Shown one piece after another: positions 45,728 to 57,780 of a DNA stretch of 64,000 nucleotides (its first letter is position 1; every line of letters starts with the position of its first letter). This DNA comes from Tricholomella constricta (Eukaryota; Basidiomycota; Agaricomycetes; Agaricales; Lyophyllaceae): positions 186,001 through 250,000 of the forward strand of contig JAACJP010000040.1 in NCBI GenBank assembly GCA_013368375.1, in the 5' to 3' direction. Under the pieces are notes generated by a model that searched no databases, was not told the DNA's origin, and saw only the letters and a program-made list of their open reading frames with translations. Both the position numbers and the translations under genes were made by a program.

Positions 45728-47799
45728 ATGTCAACAGCAAGAGCTAACCAGGTATGTCTTCAGTAGGCTCAAAAAATACAGGGATTGTGTTTATCAATAA
45801 ATCGTGTCAACCGCTACATACAGCAACCTCATAAGTGAGCGAATGGTGCAAATAGGAATGGAGGAGCTGACCACAGTCGAACGTTCGTCCAGACTCCTCG
45901 CGTAAATACGCCTTCCCATTCTCCCCCGTCTGCCTGTCACGTACTAACACATTCCAGCATCCCCGGTCCGATCGAAGTAACAGTCGAGGTCAGTCGCAAC
46001 CATAAACCCAAAGCCATTATAGCTCTCGCCGAAGGCCAGAACGTGTCACTTACCCTGCCCGCACAGGTCCTCCATGCCATTGCAAAGCCCCCGATCTCCC
46101 ACGTCTCCCCCCAATTCGTGTCAGTCTTCAGAGACTGTATACACATGACACGGTGTGTAACCTCTCACCCCACCCTCTTGCAGGTGCTGACGTCGACACG
46201 TTTGCCAAATCTTCTATGCGCAATAGGAAAGTCGTTGACACGCAAGACGGGCAGCCTTTTATCATCGCGGGTAGCGGGACGCTCGGGTGGGATCAGGTGC
46301 GTGTTTAGGGCATGCCGTATCGTATGTGAGAGAGCGATTGTAAATCAATTGCCGGCGGGTTGTAGGTAGCCGCGAACCTTGTGGAGCCGGGCGAAGACGT
46401 CCTAGTTCTGCAGACCGGGTATTTTGGGGATGGGTTCGCTGATTGGTGAGCACGCGCCACCCATACTTGACGCGTTGATAGTGCTGAGGAGTGCGGCATT
46501 TGAAGCTTGCGGACATATGGCGCGAAGGTTGAGGAGCTGAGGGCTCCGCGGGGGTCATCCGTTGAGCAGAGCCGGATAGAGGCAGCATTGAAGGCAAATA
46601 GATACAAGGCTGTTACCATTACGCATGTCGATACCTCGACTGGTGAGCCAATTGCTGTTGCGTCCTTGCATATTCGGAGGCTGAAACCGAAGCAGGTGTC
46701 CTTTCTGACGTTAAGGAGATCGCTACTACGACACGCAGAGTCTCTCCCGACACACTGGTATGTCGAAAAGACACCGGTGTCGGCTTCTCTTCTCACAGTA
46801 ATTCAGATTATTTTGGATGGCGTATGTTCTGTTGCAAGCGAGGAAATCAGAATGGATGCATGGGGAATCGATGTCGTGTTGACAGCTAGCCAGAAGGGGC
46901 TCGGCGCACCTCCAGGCCTCAGTATCGTGGTTGCGAGCCAACGGGCCATCAAGGTAGAAGTGTTATTTCTCTCCCACTCCGAGTGATCTGAAGTACTTCT
47001 TGCCGTCCTTAAGGTATTCCAGACCCGGAAAACCCCTGTGACGTCGTACTTTGCTAGCTGGAAGAAGTAAGCTCAAGCCACGCGCGATGAACCCATGAAC
47101 ACGCCCCGTTCTCACCTGTGTCTTCATATTTTTGTAGATGGCTGCCTATCATGACGGCGTATGGCAACGACAACCCTGCATACTTCGGCACACCCCCTGT
47201 GAACTTGATCCAGGCATACCACGCGTCGTTAACACAGATCACGAACTCAATACCCTCTTTAGATGAGCGGTTCCGGCTCCATAAGCAGGTCAGTCAGCGT
47301 ATCAAGGCGCTCGCGAGCCAACTGGGACTCGCGCAATTGCCGCAGGATCCGGCACATGCGGCGAACGGGATGACCGCTGTACGTCCGCTGTTTCTGGGAG
47401 AGCGGGGACAAGTGATGCGATGACGCTAGGTGTATCTCCCGGACGGCCTTGTGGCGTCTGACATTCTGCCACGCATGGCTGCGAAGGGAGTGATCGTGGC
47501 CGCCGGCTTGGGAGACATCAAAGGTACGCATGCCTTCGCCTGTTTGATTTACCTGTATAGTGGATGGGCGCTGAATTTGCAATCCCACAGATAAATATAT
47601 CCGCATAGGGTACGTTATCTGTTAGATGTTTCTGCACTTCCTGTGTGGCTCTGAATGTTTAAAGCTAATTCTGATCTTCTACAGCCACATGGGAACGTCT
47701 GTTGTGGATGCGACACGCGGCGACATCGACACGATCGTACAGAGTCTCCGGGCATCGCTGAGCGAGGCGAAGGAAGCTCAGAAAAAAATTGTGATTTAG
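45728..47799 (+). CDS. Alanine:glyoxylate aminotransferase, paralog A (no presequence)
   Basis: PLP enzyme converting glyoxylate plus alanine to glycine plus pyruvate. Fifteen exons: 45728-45751, 45824-45834, 45893-45901, 45958-45988, 46067-46152, 46227-46296, 46366-46445, 46506-46642, 46696-46757, 46807-46953, 47014-47066, 47138-47378, 47430-47523, 47591-47609, 47685-47799 (392 aa). Signatures: KLLAIPGPIEV, GSGTLGWDQVAANL, THVDTSTGVL, LDGVCSVASEE and the PLP-lysine motif TASQKGLG, then TPPVNLIQAY and RIGHMGTSV. Exons 2 and 3 are only 11 and 9 nt long. Starts MSTARANQQPHK with no targeting peptide, so probably cytosolic or peroxisomal. Tandem with paralog B. Confidence 0.92.
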
Positions 47800-48105
47800 G
47801 AGATCTCATGAGTTACTTACCGGGTCCATTTGCATACCCGCCATCTGTATATATACCACGACGGAGAGGAATGGCTCAACAACGTGGTGACGCACAATGA
47901 ACGGAACCGGTGTCAATTGATCCGTCCGCCCTTCCGTCGCGTCAGGTCGTCGGACACCCGCCTCTCCGCCAGCAGTTACGTGGCTGGGCGTGGAAGAAAT
48001 ATAAGCAGGGGCGCCCGGGGCGCGGAAAATAGCCTTACATAGGGTGCTGGCAAGGGGAAATTTGGCAAGCAGTGAGCCGGGGTACGGAGCTTTGACTGGA
48101 TTCAC
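47800..48105. other. Intergenic between the aminotransferase paralogs
   Basis: About 300 bp, no gene seen. A TATATATA-containing stretch is at about 47849. Confidence 0.4.
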
Positions 48106-50217
48106 ATGGTGTTTTTGAGTGTTTTTATGGCTTCTTTATCACGACTCCGGGTTATCGCCCCATCCCTCCGGTCTTTCAGCCGCAGCCCTGTCCCGTCCCT
48201 CCTCCAGTCCAGAACATTTACAATGACAACTTGCGACGAGTTCAAGCAGGTACGGTGTCCTCGCAAGTCTTATTTTCCTTCTCCTTGACAACCAGTCGAT
48301 CCCACTAGGCCCCCCACAAGTGAGTCGAGCTATCGATTATACTATGTTGCGAATCTAACTTTGATCTTAAAAAGGCTACTAGTGTTAGTACCTCATATCG
48401 TGCCCGATGTCACGTCCTTTGCTGACATTACCGTAGGATTCCCGGTCCCATTGAAGTATCAGATGAGGTATCAGATAGGCAGTCACTCAATGATTCCGGA
48501 GACCGACTAACATCGTCCACGTTCCAAGGTTCTCTTCGCAAACGCACATCCAGCAGTGTCCCACGTCGCGCCAGACTTCATCAAGGTTTTCGGTGAAGCC
48601 ATTCGCCTGACGCGGCAAGTCCACATCCTCACACGCGTCTTTGATGTCCTCCTCGCTGAGCTAGGGATGTCATAGAGAGGTGGTGTTTACAAAGGACGCG
48701 CAGCCCTTCCTCATCAGTGGGAGCGGCACGCTAGGCTGGGATCAGGTCAGATCAGCCCACCCACTATTCACGTCGTACTCATGTTCATGCCACTGTAGGT
48801 TTCCGCCAATCTTGTGGAATCCGGAGAAAATGCGCTGGTACTACATAGCGGGTACTTTGGTGACAGCTTTTCAGATTGGTGGGAGCCATGCTTTCGTGGC
48901 TAGGCCTACGTTTCTGAGGATCGTTTTGTGGTTGAACAGTCTGCAGACATATGGCGCCAATGTCGATCTGGTGAAAGCCGAGCTCGGCACTGCTGTCAGC
49001 CAGTCCGTCATTGAGGAAAAGCTGAAGGCGAAGAAATACAAGGTCCTCACGTTTACGCACGTCGACACCTCAACCGGTGCGTTCGCTCTCTGTTCCATCC
49101 CCAATGCCTTCCTCATTCTGGATGCCATACAGGTGTGCTGTCTGATGCTAAAGCCATCGCCGAGACTGTGAAACGGGTATCCCCAGACACGCTAGTGAGA
49201 CGCCACGTTCTGATCGTACTGCATACCGCTCGCTCACGCGCTTTACCTCAAGATAGTCGCGGACTGTGTGTGCTCAGTTGGTAGCGAGGAGATCCGCTTC
49301 GACGATTGGGGCCTGGACATCGTCCTCACTGCCAGCCAAAAGGGCCTTGGTACTCCTCCCGGACTGAGCATTGTTGTCGCCAGCCAGCGCGCCATGAAAG
49401 TCCGTCTCGTTCACGCAGTACCTACTAATGCCGTCATCTCAGATCTACCCTGACAGGTATTTGAATCTCGAAAGTCGCCGGTGACCTCATACTACGCCAG
49501 CTGGAAAAAGTACAACTAATAACATCATTCCCATTCCACACATTGACCGCTTTGTTGTCTAGATGGCTACCAATCATGAAAGCATACGAAGCCGGCACGC
49601 CCGCGTACTTCGCCACACCTCCTGTCAACCTCATCAACGCCTATCTCGCCTCGCTCCGCCAGATTACCCGCGCCTCTCCATCCCTCGAGGAGCGTTTCCG
49701 GCTACACCGCGAGGCATCCCAGCGCGTCAAGGACGCCGCAAGCGAGCTTGGGCTCAAGCAGATTGCGCTCGATCCGGCATTTGCTGCGAATGGCATGACG
49801 ACGGTGCGTGTTGCGCTCCTTTTCATCCTCGAGTGTCTGTGACTTATGTGTCCATGCAGGTTTATTACCCCGATGGCCTGGGCGCAGCAGACATCCTGCC
49901 GCGCTTTGCGCAACGTGGGCTTGTCATTGCAGGGGGTTTATTGGGAAGCATCAAAGGTGCGTCGTCGTCATTCATTTCCCCTGTGGCGCTGAAGTGCTCA
50001 CCATGTCTGCAGACAAATATTTCCGCATTGGGTGCGTTGCTCGTCCCCCCCCCCCCCCCAATTCTCATGTCTTTCATTCATTCACTTCATGTTAACATTC
50101 TGACATTTCTACAGACATATGGGCGTGACCGTTGTGGATTCGGACAGGGGAGATGTGGACAACATCGTCCGAGTGCTCAAGGAATCAATCACTGAAGCTA
50201 GAAGCCAGAAGGCTTAG
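48106..50217 (+). CDS. Alanine:glyoxylate aminotransferase, paralog B (mitochondrial-type presequence)
   Basis: Fifteen exons with boundaries matching paralog A: 48106-48249, 48309-48319, 48375-48383, 48437-48467, 48529-48614, 48676-48745, 48799-48878, 48940-49076, 49133-49194, 49253-49399, 49457-49509, 49563-49803, 49860-49956, 50013-50031, 50115-50217 (429 aa). Catalytic motif TASQKGLG is intact, as are GSGTLGWDQVSANL and DWGLDIVL. The first exon adds an Arg/Ser-rich, acid-free leader (SLSRLRVIAPSLRSFSRSP), a likely mitochondrial presequence; starts at 48106, 48127 or internal MTTCDEFKQ could give two locations. Intron 5 (48615-48675) has a GC donor. Intron 14 holds a 15-nt C run. Confidence 0.93.
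50045..50059 (+). repeat. Poly-C run in intron 14 of aminotransferase B
   Basis: Fifteen consecutive C directly after the 5' splice site. The length should be treated with caution as homopolymers are error-prone. Confidence 0.8.
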
Positions 50218-50727
50218 GTAGACCGAAAATGTGACCGGAGCAACGGATGCGTGAAGTGAGGGAATACATGATAATCTTCAAACACTCGATTGCGATCTCG
50301 CCGTCACCTCGAGTTTCATGTCTCAAGAAAACAAGGATAGAAGGATCTTGCACGTCATTAGATTAGCGGGATCCAATGTGTCCAGGTGTATTGTAAATCC
50401 TGAATGATATCTCTAATCATGGGAACCCACTCCGTACACATTGATGCCTTCAATCGTAACAGGTCGTAACCACAGGCTGTCAACAGGTGAGATGCAAAAG
50501 TACTCGATCGATATTTCGATTGTTTGGAGCTCGGGATGCGTTCACAGCCCTTTTGGGAAAAAGCGACGACCCGAAGGCGAAATTGGGCCCTTCGGTACAT
50601 ATAAATTCCAAGGCCAGAATACTGCCAGCTGGAAGGTTCTAAAAGCACAGTAAGCTCTATTGTGAATCGTCCAGAAACTCAGTATCGAGCCTAAAATAAA
50701 CCCTCTCGTTTTCAGATGGCGAAGTAG
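50218..50727. other. Upstream region of the phosphatase; first exon unresolved
   Basis: A frame at 50498-50650 ends near a GTAAGC donor but does not join in phase with the phosphatase frame. No other gene seen. Confidence 0.35.
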
Positions 50728-51324
50728 AAAGCTGGTAACAAGAAAGACGCAGCAGCTTTAATTGTTGCCCCATACCTCTACCTAGGTCCACGGACGTCTG
50801 CATCACCAGCCTTTCTGAATGCCCAGCAGATAACCCACGTCCTCAGCATCGGCGCCACGCCGCTTTCCGCTGACTCGGACATCGTTTACGATCGGCTATC
50901 TCTCTCGGACGATATCTCATCCTCCATAGAAGAAGTCTGCGACATGGCCATTACCATTATAGAGTCAGCAGCAAAGAAGGGCAAAATTCTGGTCCATTGC
51001 TCTGCTGCAGTCTCGCGCTCGCCCACCATCGTCGCCGCTTATTTGATGAAGCACTGTGGAATGACCCTCAAAGATGCACTAGGACTGATTGTTCGAGCTC
51101 GCCCTGCCGTCTGCCCCAATTCTGGATTTATTCAACAACTGAAGGAGCTGGATCTAAAGCTACATGGCTCATTGTCTTTGGAGGTCGAATCTCTTCCAAG
51201 CAGAAAGGAGCACAGGTTAGCATTATTTGTGTACGTCTGTCTAGATCTGCTGACAACCATCGGTCCCACCTATACTGATTATATTCCTCATAGCCAGCCT
51301 GAGGGCGGTCACAAAGACAACTAA
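50728..51324 (+). CDS. Dual-specificity protein phosphatase, 5' end unresolved
   Basis: Catalytic signature HCSAAVSRSPT (HCxxxxxR) with preceding general-acid region (YDRLSLSDD) and following IVAAYLMKHCGMTLKDAL. Exons 50728-51215 and 51294-51324 join in phase. The natural-looking start, ATG at 50716, is followed three codons later by TAG (ATG GCG AAG TAG) in the same frame as the domain, so either a short upstream exon splices to the AG at 50726-50727 or the gene carries a nonsense change at codon 4. Substrate unknown; the family acts on phospho-Tyr/Ser/Thr or RNA caps. Confidence 0.75.
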   Translation, partial: KAGNKKDAAALIVAPYLYLGPRTSASPAFLNAQQITHVLSIGATPLSADSDIVYDRLSLSDDISSSIEEVCDMAITIIESAAKKGKILVHCSAAVSRSPTIVAAYLMKHCGMTLKDALGLIVRARPAVCPNSGFIQQLKELDLKLHGSLSLEVESLPSRKEHRLALFVYVCLDLLTTIGPTYTDYIPHSQPEGGHKDN

Positions 51325-51990
51325 ATCATAACCGAGCGCAATGTGGTGTGGTTGAGAAATCATCTTATTTCATTCCCTGGTGAGTATGATTGTTCTCGAG
51401 TACGAGGTACTTTCTTACATATCACGTAGCCAACGGCGTTTTGGAATTTGACATTCCCTTTATTTTTTTTTAGATGAATCGCTTCGCATCTTTCGGGCTT
51501 ATATCCATGCCTCTATTATCCGTAGCAGACCTTCACACTGACACGCACCGACGACCCAGGTACATGAAAATACCTACTCGATGGCGACACCAATCCGCAA
51601 TCTGGCTTCTTTTGCCGGCGACTGCTATGCCATAGAGTTGGGCGTTGCCGAACTTCACTGCAGAAGCCTCACAGTTCTGCGCTGTGAGTGAAAATACAAT
51701 AATCTACAGAGCCGCCACGCTTGCCCTCTGAACTTTCAAAAAAGGAAATGATGAACTCCTTTAGCATTTGCGGTGTGTAAAGAAACTGTCATGGCTTTGG
51801 GTGGACAAGGAAACAAGCTATTCTTTTGCATCCATCGATACTGTATATCACACGCCACCATGCGAACAATTCACTTTATCTCCTTACTGAAATACAAAAA
51901 GAATCCACATAAAAACCAATCTATTTGCGTACACTTCCAAGTTGAACTTGTTACTTTCTTTCTTTACCTCCTCTAAATCGATCAGAATAT
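51325..51990. other. Intergenic between convergent phosphatase and MET5
   Basis: About 665 bp of A/T-richer sequence holding 3' UTRs. No gene or repeat recognised. Confidence 0.45.
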
Positions 51991-54900
51991 TCATGCCTCC
52001 ACAGCATTCTCCCGCCATTGCCCCTCGCCGCCCATCCCGACGTACCAATCCTTTCCTGACGTCACAGCTGAAATATACCCCGCGCGGATTGTAAAGTCGC
52101 CGAACTTCTCCTCGGGCAAGCGCTCGAGCGCGTACCGCTTGATCATGGGCTCAAGGATGGCCAGGATCTCGGGCTCCGTCACGGTTTCTGCAGCGTCCAT
52201 CGACTGGTCAGCCGGGGGGGTTATCAGAAAGAGAAAGGGACGTGCCTCGGTATATCTTGTTCATGCGCTGGCCGTAGTAGCCACCACCCAGGAGCATCGA
52301 ATACGTGCCTGGTGCTTTGCCGACAAATGCGACCTCTGGACATGTACGTTAGCAGTATTACAGGAACGAATGTCATGAAAGGACAAACCAGCGACGTAAG
52401 GGCGGGCACAGCCGTTCGGGCAACCAGTCATACGCATGATGATAGCGTCGTTGCGAAGGCCATTGTTCTCGCACATCTTCTCGACCTTATCAATGAGCAG
52501 AGGCAAGTACTATAACAAAACCAATGATCAATTCATGTCTAACCTCAAATGAGAGACCAATGGTGCACATACCCGTTCCGACTCTGCCATCGCCAGCCCA
52601 CAAGTCGGGAACGCCACACACGCGGACGACGACAGTCTCAGGCCAGTGTGATTCAAGTTATCCAGCTTGTACTCAGCCAACAACCGCTTGATCTCCGGCA
52701 AATCTTCGTCCGCGACGTCCGACACCAGCAGGTGCTGGTTCGTCGTGAGCCGGAACGTGCCCTTGTGGATCTTGGCAATTTCGCGGAGGCCGGCTTTAAA
52801 GTCGCGTCCGGGCTCGTCCTGGATGCGTCCGTTCTCGATGAAGACAGTGTAGTGGTGCTTGCCGTCCTCGCCCGTGATCCAGCCGTAGTCGTCGACGTTG
52901 CGGTCAAAGGCGTAGGGCCGTGCGGACGCGAGCTTGTACCCGAGGCGTTTCTCGACTTCGGCTTTGAAGACGTCGAGTCCCATGCGGTCGATGGTGTACT
53001 TTAGGCGGGCATTCTAAAATGGTATTAGTCGAGTAATCAAGTTCGGTTTCTGGATGAGATATTTACCTTGCGACTGAGGAAAAGAAGAGCACATCAGAAA
53101 GCTGCGAGTGAACGAAAAGAGTTGTTATACTCACTCGACACGGTTACCATTGTCCCGCTGAACCAGCATGACAGCCTCCGCGACGTGCTTTCCTTGCTCT
53201 AGTGTGCAGAACCCAATGATGTCGCCGATACGGGGGTACGTCTTCTTGTTTCCATGCGTAACACCCATGCCTCCTCCAATAGTGACATTGAAGCCTTCAA
53301 GCTCGCCGTCCTTGCCAACGATGGCGATGTAGCCGAGATCGTTGGTGAACACGTCGACATCGTTCGTGGGCGGCACGGCAACGGCGATTTTGAACTACAC
53401 AACAAGGGTCAATCCCGAGGGACAAGATACAAAACGCTGGCACGAACCTTGCGAGGAAGGTAAAACTCGCCGTAGAGAGGCTCGTGGTCCTTTAGGGCCT
53501 CGCCGGCAACCATCTTCTTGTCAAGCCAGATCTCGTGGTACGCAGTTGTACGCGGAATGAGATGCTCACTGACGTCCCTTGAGAACTGGTAAACTTCCTT
53601 GTGCAACCTCGACAGGGTCGGGATCGACGAGCACACGACGTTTCTTACGAATGGCATAAGCTTGTTGGATTGGAAGGGACAATAATATCGACTCACCGGT
53701 TCACGTCACCACACGCTGCGAGCGTATCCAGCAACACGCGATTGATATCCTGGATTGCAGGCTTCAGGTGCTTCTTGATGACACCATGGAACTGGAACGT
53801 CTGCCTCGTCGTGATCTTGAACGTCCCCGACCCATGTTCGTCCGCAATCTGATCCATCTGGAGCCACTGGCTTGGCTTGCACACCCCACCAGGCATCCTC
53901 ACGCGGATCATGAAGCTATAGGCGGGCTCCACACCTTGCGCCTGTCTTTCGTCCCGAATGTCACGGTCATCCTGCTGGTATATCCCATGGAACTTCGTCA
54001 GCTGTGTGTCACTCGGTGCAAGCGCACCCGTGCTCGTGTCCTCCAAGCCTTCCGCGATCGTGCCGCGAAGATACCCCGACGCAGCCTTGATGTGCTCGTT
54101 CGTGATGGCCTCAGGTTCCGCTTCTGTCACCTCTACCGCGTCCACGCCGAGCGCCTTCCACAGCAGTGGCTCCCATACCCCATACCCCGTCTTCCAACCA
54201 TCCGCATCTTGGTCATCACCAAGCCCCACCGGCGCAATCCGCTCCCCACCAAGCTTCTCCAGCCTCATATCCAGATCCTTCCCCGGCTTATTGTAGTACG
54301 CCGCATCCTCCGGCCTCGGCCAATAGTGACTGTCCCCCATCGCAAACACCGTATACTTGAGCTTTCCGAAGGGTGTCTCGCCCCTCGCCAGCGCCGCATT
54401 CAGCGCCTTGAACGTCTGCCTCCCATTCTGCGGCGGCTCGCCCTGCCCCGCCACACTCGTCACAAACGCCACGTGCTCCTCCTCCTTGAGGCTCTCCAGC
54501 GGCACACTATCCATCGCCGCCACCGTCGTCGACAGCCCCCTCGCCTTCCCGCGCCCCGCAAGCCGCTTCGCCACTTTCTCCGCGTTGCCCCCGTCCGACG
54601 CATACAGCACAAGCAGCGGTGGCGCATCCAGCGCCGCCAGCAGCTCCCCATACGTCCTCTGCGCCTTTGCCTTGCGCGCAGCCTTGACCTGCTCCCCGAG
54701 ACTCCCGACGAGCTCCGCCGCGAGCGCCGGCGTCCCGCGCGTGAGCTGCGAGAGGTGGTTCTGCCTGTCAAGGAACGCGCGGAGGTCGTTCTTGACCGCG
54801 TCCGAGTCGAGCGAGAAGGGCTCCGCGCCCGCGCGCTCCTTCGCCGGGTCCCAGCGGTACAGCGGCCAGTAGCCCGCGTCAACGGCGAGCTTGGTTTCTT

Positions 54901-56707
54901 TGAGCACGTCGAGTGCGGGGGCGTCCTCTGCGCTGTAGGGAAGGTACGCGAGGACGACGGAGGGGCCCGAAAAGCGGTCGGCTTCGATGATACTTTGAAG
55001 CACTTGGGAGTAAGAGGAGAAGACGGCGACGGAGGCGACAAAGACGTCGCCGTGGTTCATGGCGTAGAGCCCGACGTCGTGTTTGCGCCGGTGCGGGTCG
55101 GCGGCGTTGCGCTGGGTGTAAGGGAGGGTGTCGAGGAGGAGGATGTTCACGTTGAGGCCTGAGGCGATGGCGTGGTGCAGCCCCGAGGCGCCGAGGTCGT
55201 AAGACCAGGCATCGGATCCGATGATCCAGCGGGAGCGCGCGGGGAAGTGCGCTTTGAGGTTGAGGGCGCGCGCGGCGGCGGGGTGAGGGACGTGCGCGGA
55301 TTCGAGGCTTTGGATAATTTGTGTGCCGAGGGTCTTGGATTTAGCAGGGTCGTCCTTGGCGAGGATCCATTTGGAGAGGAGGGAGTGCAGCTGTGCACCG
55401 ACGCTGCCGTCTTGCAGGAGCTCGTGGACGGCGGCAACAAGGTCGGCGCGGAGGTCGAGCTGTCCGCGGACACGGCCAAGAGCATATTCAGGGGTGGTGA
55501 TGATCTTTCCCTGTGAAGCGACGAGGGAGGGGTCGTTGGCGACCTCCAGCCGATCATTGAAGAGGTGGGAAAGGATTTTGGTGTATGCGAGCTCATGTTT
55601 TGGGACGTGAGGTACGTCGGAAGATTGTGGTTCCGAGGAGAGAGCTACACCAAGGTTGAGCCGCGTGGACAGGGAAGACGTGGAGGCTGCTTGCTCGAGC
55701 AAGGTTTGGATGTCGGCAGCGGTGACGCCTTCTGCGGTGCCAAGGACACCGCTCTGGACGACTGGGCGGTTCGCGGCATCGCGATGCTGCAGGGCGCTGA
55801 CAACTTCAAGGTAGAGCGGGAGCCACTTTGTGGTCCACCGATGGACGTGTTCGAGCACAATGACCCGCTTGGTGGAGGCAGGGACGACGTTCAAGAGACG
55901 TGAGGGAAGTAGCGGGCTCAGTAAAGAGTAGAAAACATATGTCACGCCTTCGACTTCCGGCAGAGAGGTAGCGCGGCCGAAGACAAAAATAACGGTATGC
56001 GGATCAGCGGACCCTTGGGCCTTCAACGGCGTGAGGGGACGACGTGTTTGAGTCAGCGTTTCCAAAGCAGCTGCTTCGCTGGACTTGTATAGCCCCAAAA
56101 GTACAGAATTATCCACGAGTTCTCCCGGGGCCTGTTCGCCATTGGTGGGAGTCACATGCCCTGGAGAGGCAGGGTGTTTCTCACTAAGCAGGAACGGCAG
56201 GACGTTGTCTTCCGGAATTTCCGAGAGAGCTTCTGGTCCCTGGGACGTACCGATGTAGAAGGCGTGAACAACGGCCTTGCGTTCGATGCGAGCGAGACGA
56301 GAGGCAAGAAGGGCGTTGTCGTGTGCCTGTTGGGGAGTGGAGGAGAGAAGGAAGAAGGGGACGGCGGAACGGAGGAGGATGGCATCGGAGAGGTCGTCCT
56401 TGAGTGCGACATGCAGAACTACTGGGCGTGAGGAGATCTCGGCAAGGTGTAGGACGAGGCGAGTGAGGACCTGGGTGTGGGATGAAGTAGTAAAAGATAC
56501 AAGGCCGGTGTGTGCGTTGCGGAGGATAATTTCACCGGGATCAGCACCGAGGGGTGCAGAGAGCAGCTTAGGCTTGTGCTGTGACGCCTTTGCAAGCGCG
56601 CCATAAGTCTCTGAGAATGCAGAGGTGGCTGGTAGGGTCGGCTGGGAGTCGACTAGAACGTCGGAGGCTAGATATGCAATGCGCGCGACGGCAGAGAGGG
56701 CCGACAT
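51991..56707 (-). CDS. MET5: Assimilatory sulfite reductase (NADPH), beta component
   Basis: Reduces sulfite to sulfide for cysteine and methionine synthesis. Eight exons (minus): 56707-53697, 53643-53448, 53394-53135, 53073-53067, 53013-52573, 52509-52389, 52335-52246, 52187-51991 (1440 aa, the usual fungal length). N-terminal half is a pyruvate:ferredoxin-oxidoreductase-like region; a flavodoxin domain follows ([16 protein letters not shown], ~residue 695; [10 protein letters not shown]); the last third is the siroheme/Fe4S4 hemoprotein with [15 protein letters not shown] and the cluster cysteines CVAFPTC and GCPNGC. Exon 4 is 7 nt (TCGCAAG), giving RK in NRVDRKNARLKYT. Intron 7 (52188-52245) starts with GC. 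Divergent from GPI12. Confidence 0.96.
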
Positions 56708-56893
56708 GATCTGAGCGAGTGTGAGCGGGATTCCGAGTGAAAGAAAGAAAAAAAAAGCTTACGATGATGAAGAGCAAAGAGCAAGGAGTGGAGACATACT
56801 TACTCTGTAAAAAAAGATTACGGCCAACTGAATGAGCTCAGATCGAGTCGAAAGCACCTCATTCCTTTGCAACTGTTTGTCCTCCTGTCCTCA
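56708..56893. promoter_or_regulatory. Compact divergent promoter, MET5 / GPI12
   Basis: 186 bp between start codons. Contains an A-rich run (about 56745-56757) on the MET5 side. No sulfur-regulator site could be assigned by eye. Confidence 0.5.
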
Positions 56894-57780
56894 ATGACCA
56901 ACCCCGTCGCGTCCATTGCCCTCCTCCTCGCCCTTCTCCTCGCTCTCCTCTTTCAGCCCAACCACCATGCCACCGATTTATTCTCCGGGAACATCCTCCT
57001 CCTCACCGCACACCCAGACGACGAGTGCATGTTCTTTGCACCCACCCTCCGTGCACTGACACGGCCCGACACCCACGTGTTCTCACTATGTTTATCCGCC
57101 GGAGACGCTGACGGTTTGGGGCTGATCCGGAGAGGGGAACTGGGTCGTAGTCTCGACATCCTGGGTATCCCTCCGAGTCGGAGATGGGTTGTCGACCACC
57201 CGAGCTTGCAGGACAACTTTACAGCACACTGGGACGCCGACATCATCGCCGCCGTCCTGCAGCGCTATGTCACCTCGCACAACATCTCGACCGTACGCCC
57301 CGTTTCACACTTCCTCTGATCCTCATGACCCAGTTTTCGCAGATACTCACCTTTGACGCGGGCGGCATCTCCGGCCATCCCAATCACCGCTCCCTCCCCA
57401 AAGGCGCCGTGCGTCTCCTCGAGCAACGCACTCATACATTTACACTGTATACGCTTATCACCCGTCCTGTTCTCGTAAAATACACCGGCATCCTTGCGCC
57501 CCTCCACGCCAAGTTCTCGCTCGCCCAGGACCGACTATATCCCTTGCTCCATACACGCATCATCGAGCTCCAGCGGGCCCTTCAGCTCGCGACGAACCCC
57601 ATTTCAAAGCAGCCACAGGCGCCACCGGCAACAGTGGTCTCTGGCATTCCCAACTACGTGACTGCACTGAACGCAATGCGCGCACACAAAAGCCAACTCG
57701 TGTGGTTCCGCTGGCTCTACGTCTTGTTCTCGCGTTACATGTGGGTCAACGAGTGGGCAGAGTTCCAGATCGACTCGTAG
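56894..57780 (+). CDS. GPI12: GlcNAc-phosphatidylinositol de-N-acetylase (GPI anchor synthesis)
   Basis: Second step of GPI-anchor biosynthesis at the ER. Exons 56894-57292 and 57343-57780 (278 aa). An N-terminal membrane anchor (ASIALLLALLLALLF) precedes the zinc-binding LLLTAHPDDECMFF; the downstream metal-binding SGHPNHRSL and the family block TLYTLITRPVLVKYTG are present. An upstream in-frame TTG is not needed; ATG at 56894 gives a normal length. Confidence 0.94.

Noticed and set aside
53768..55162. 464-codon plus-strand open frame
   Set aside because: Entirely antisense to MET5 exon 1 and Arg/Leu/Pro-rich, the pattern expected of a GC-rich shadow frame; no domain or splice signals.
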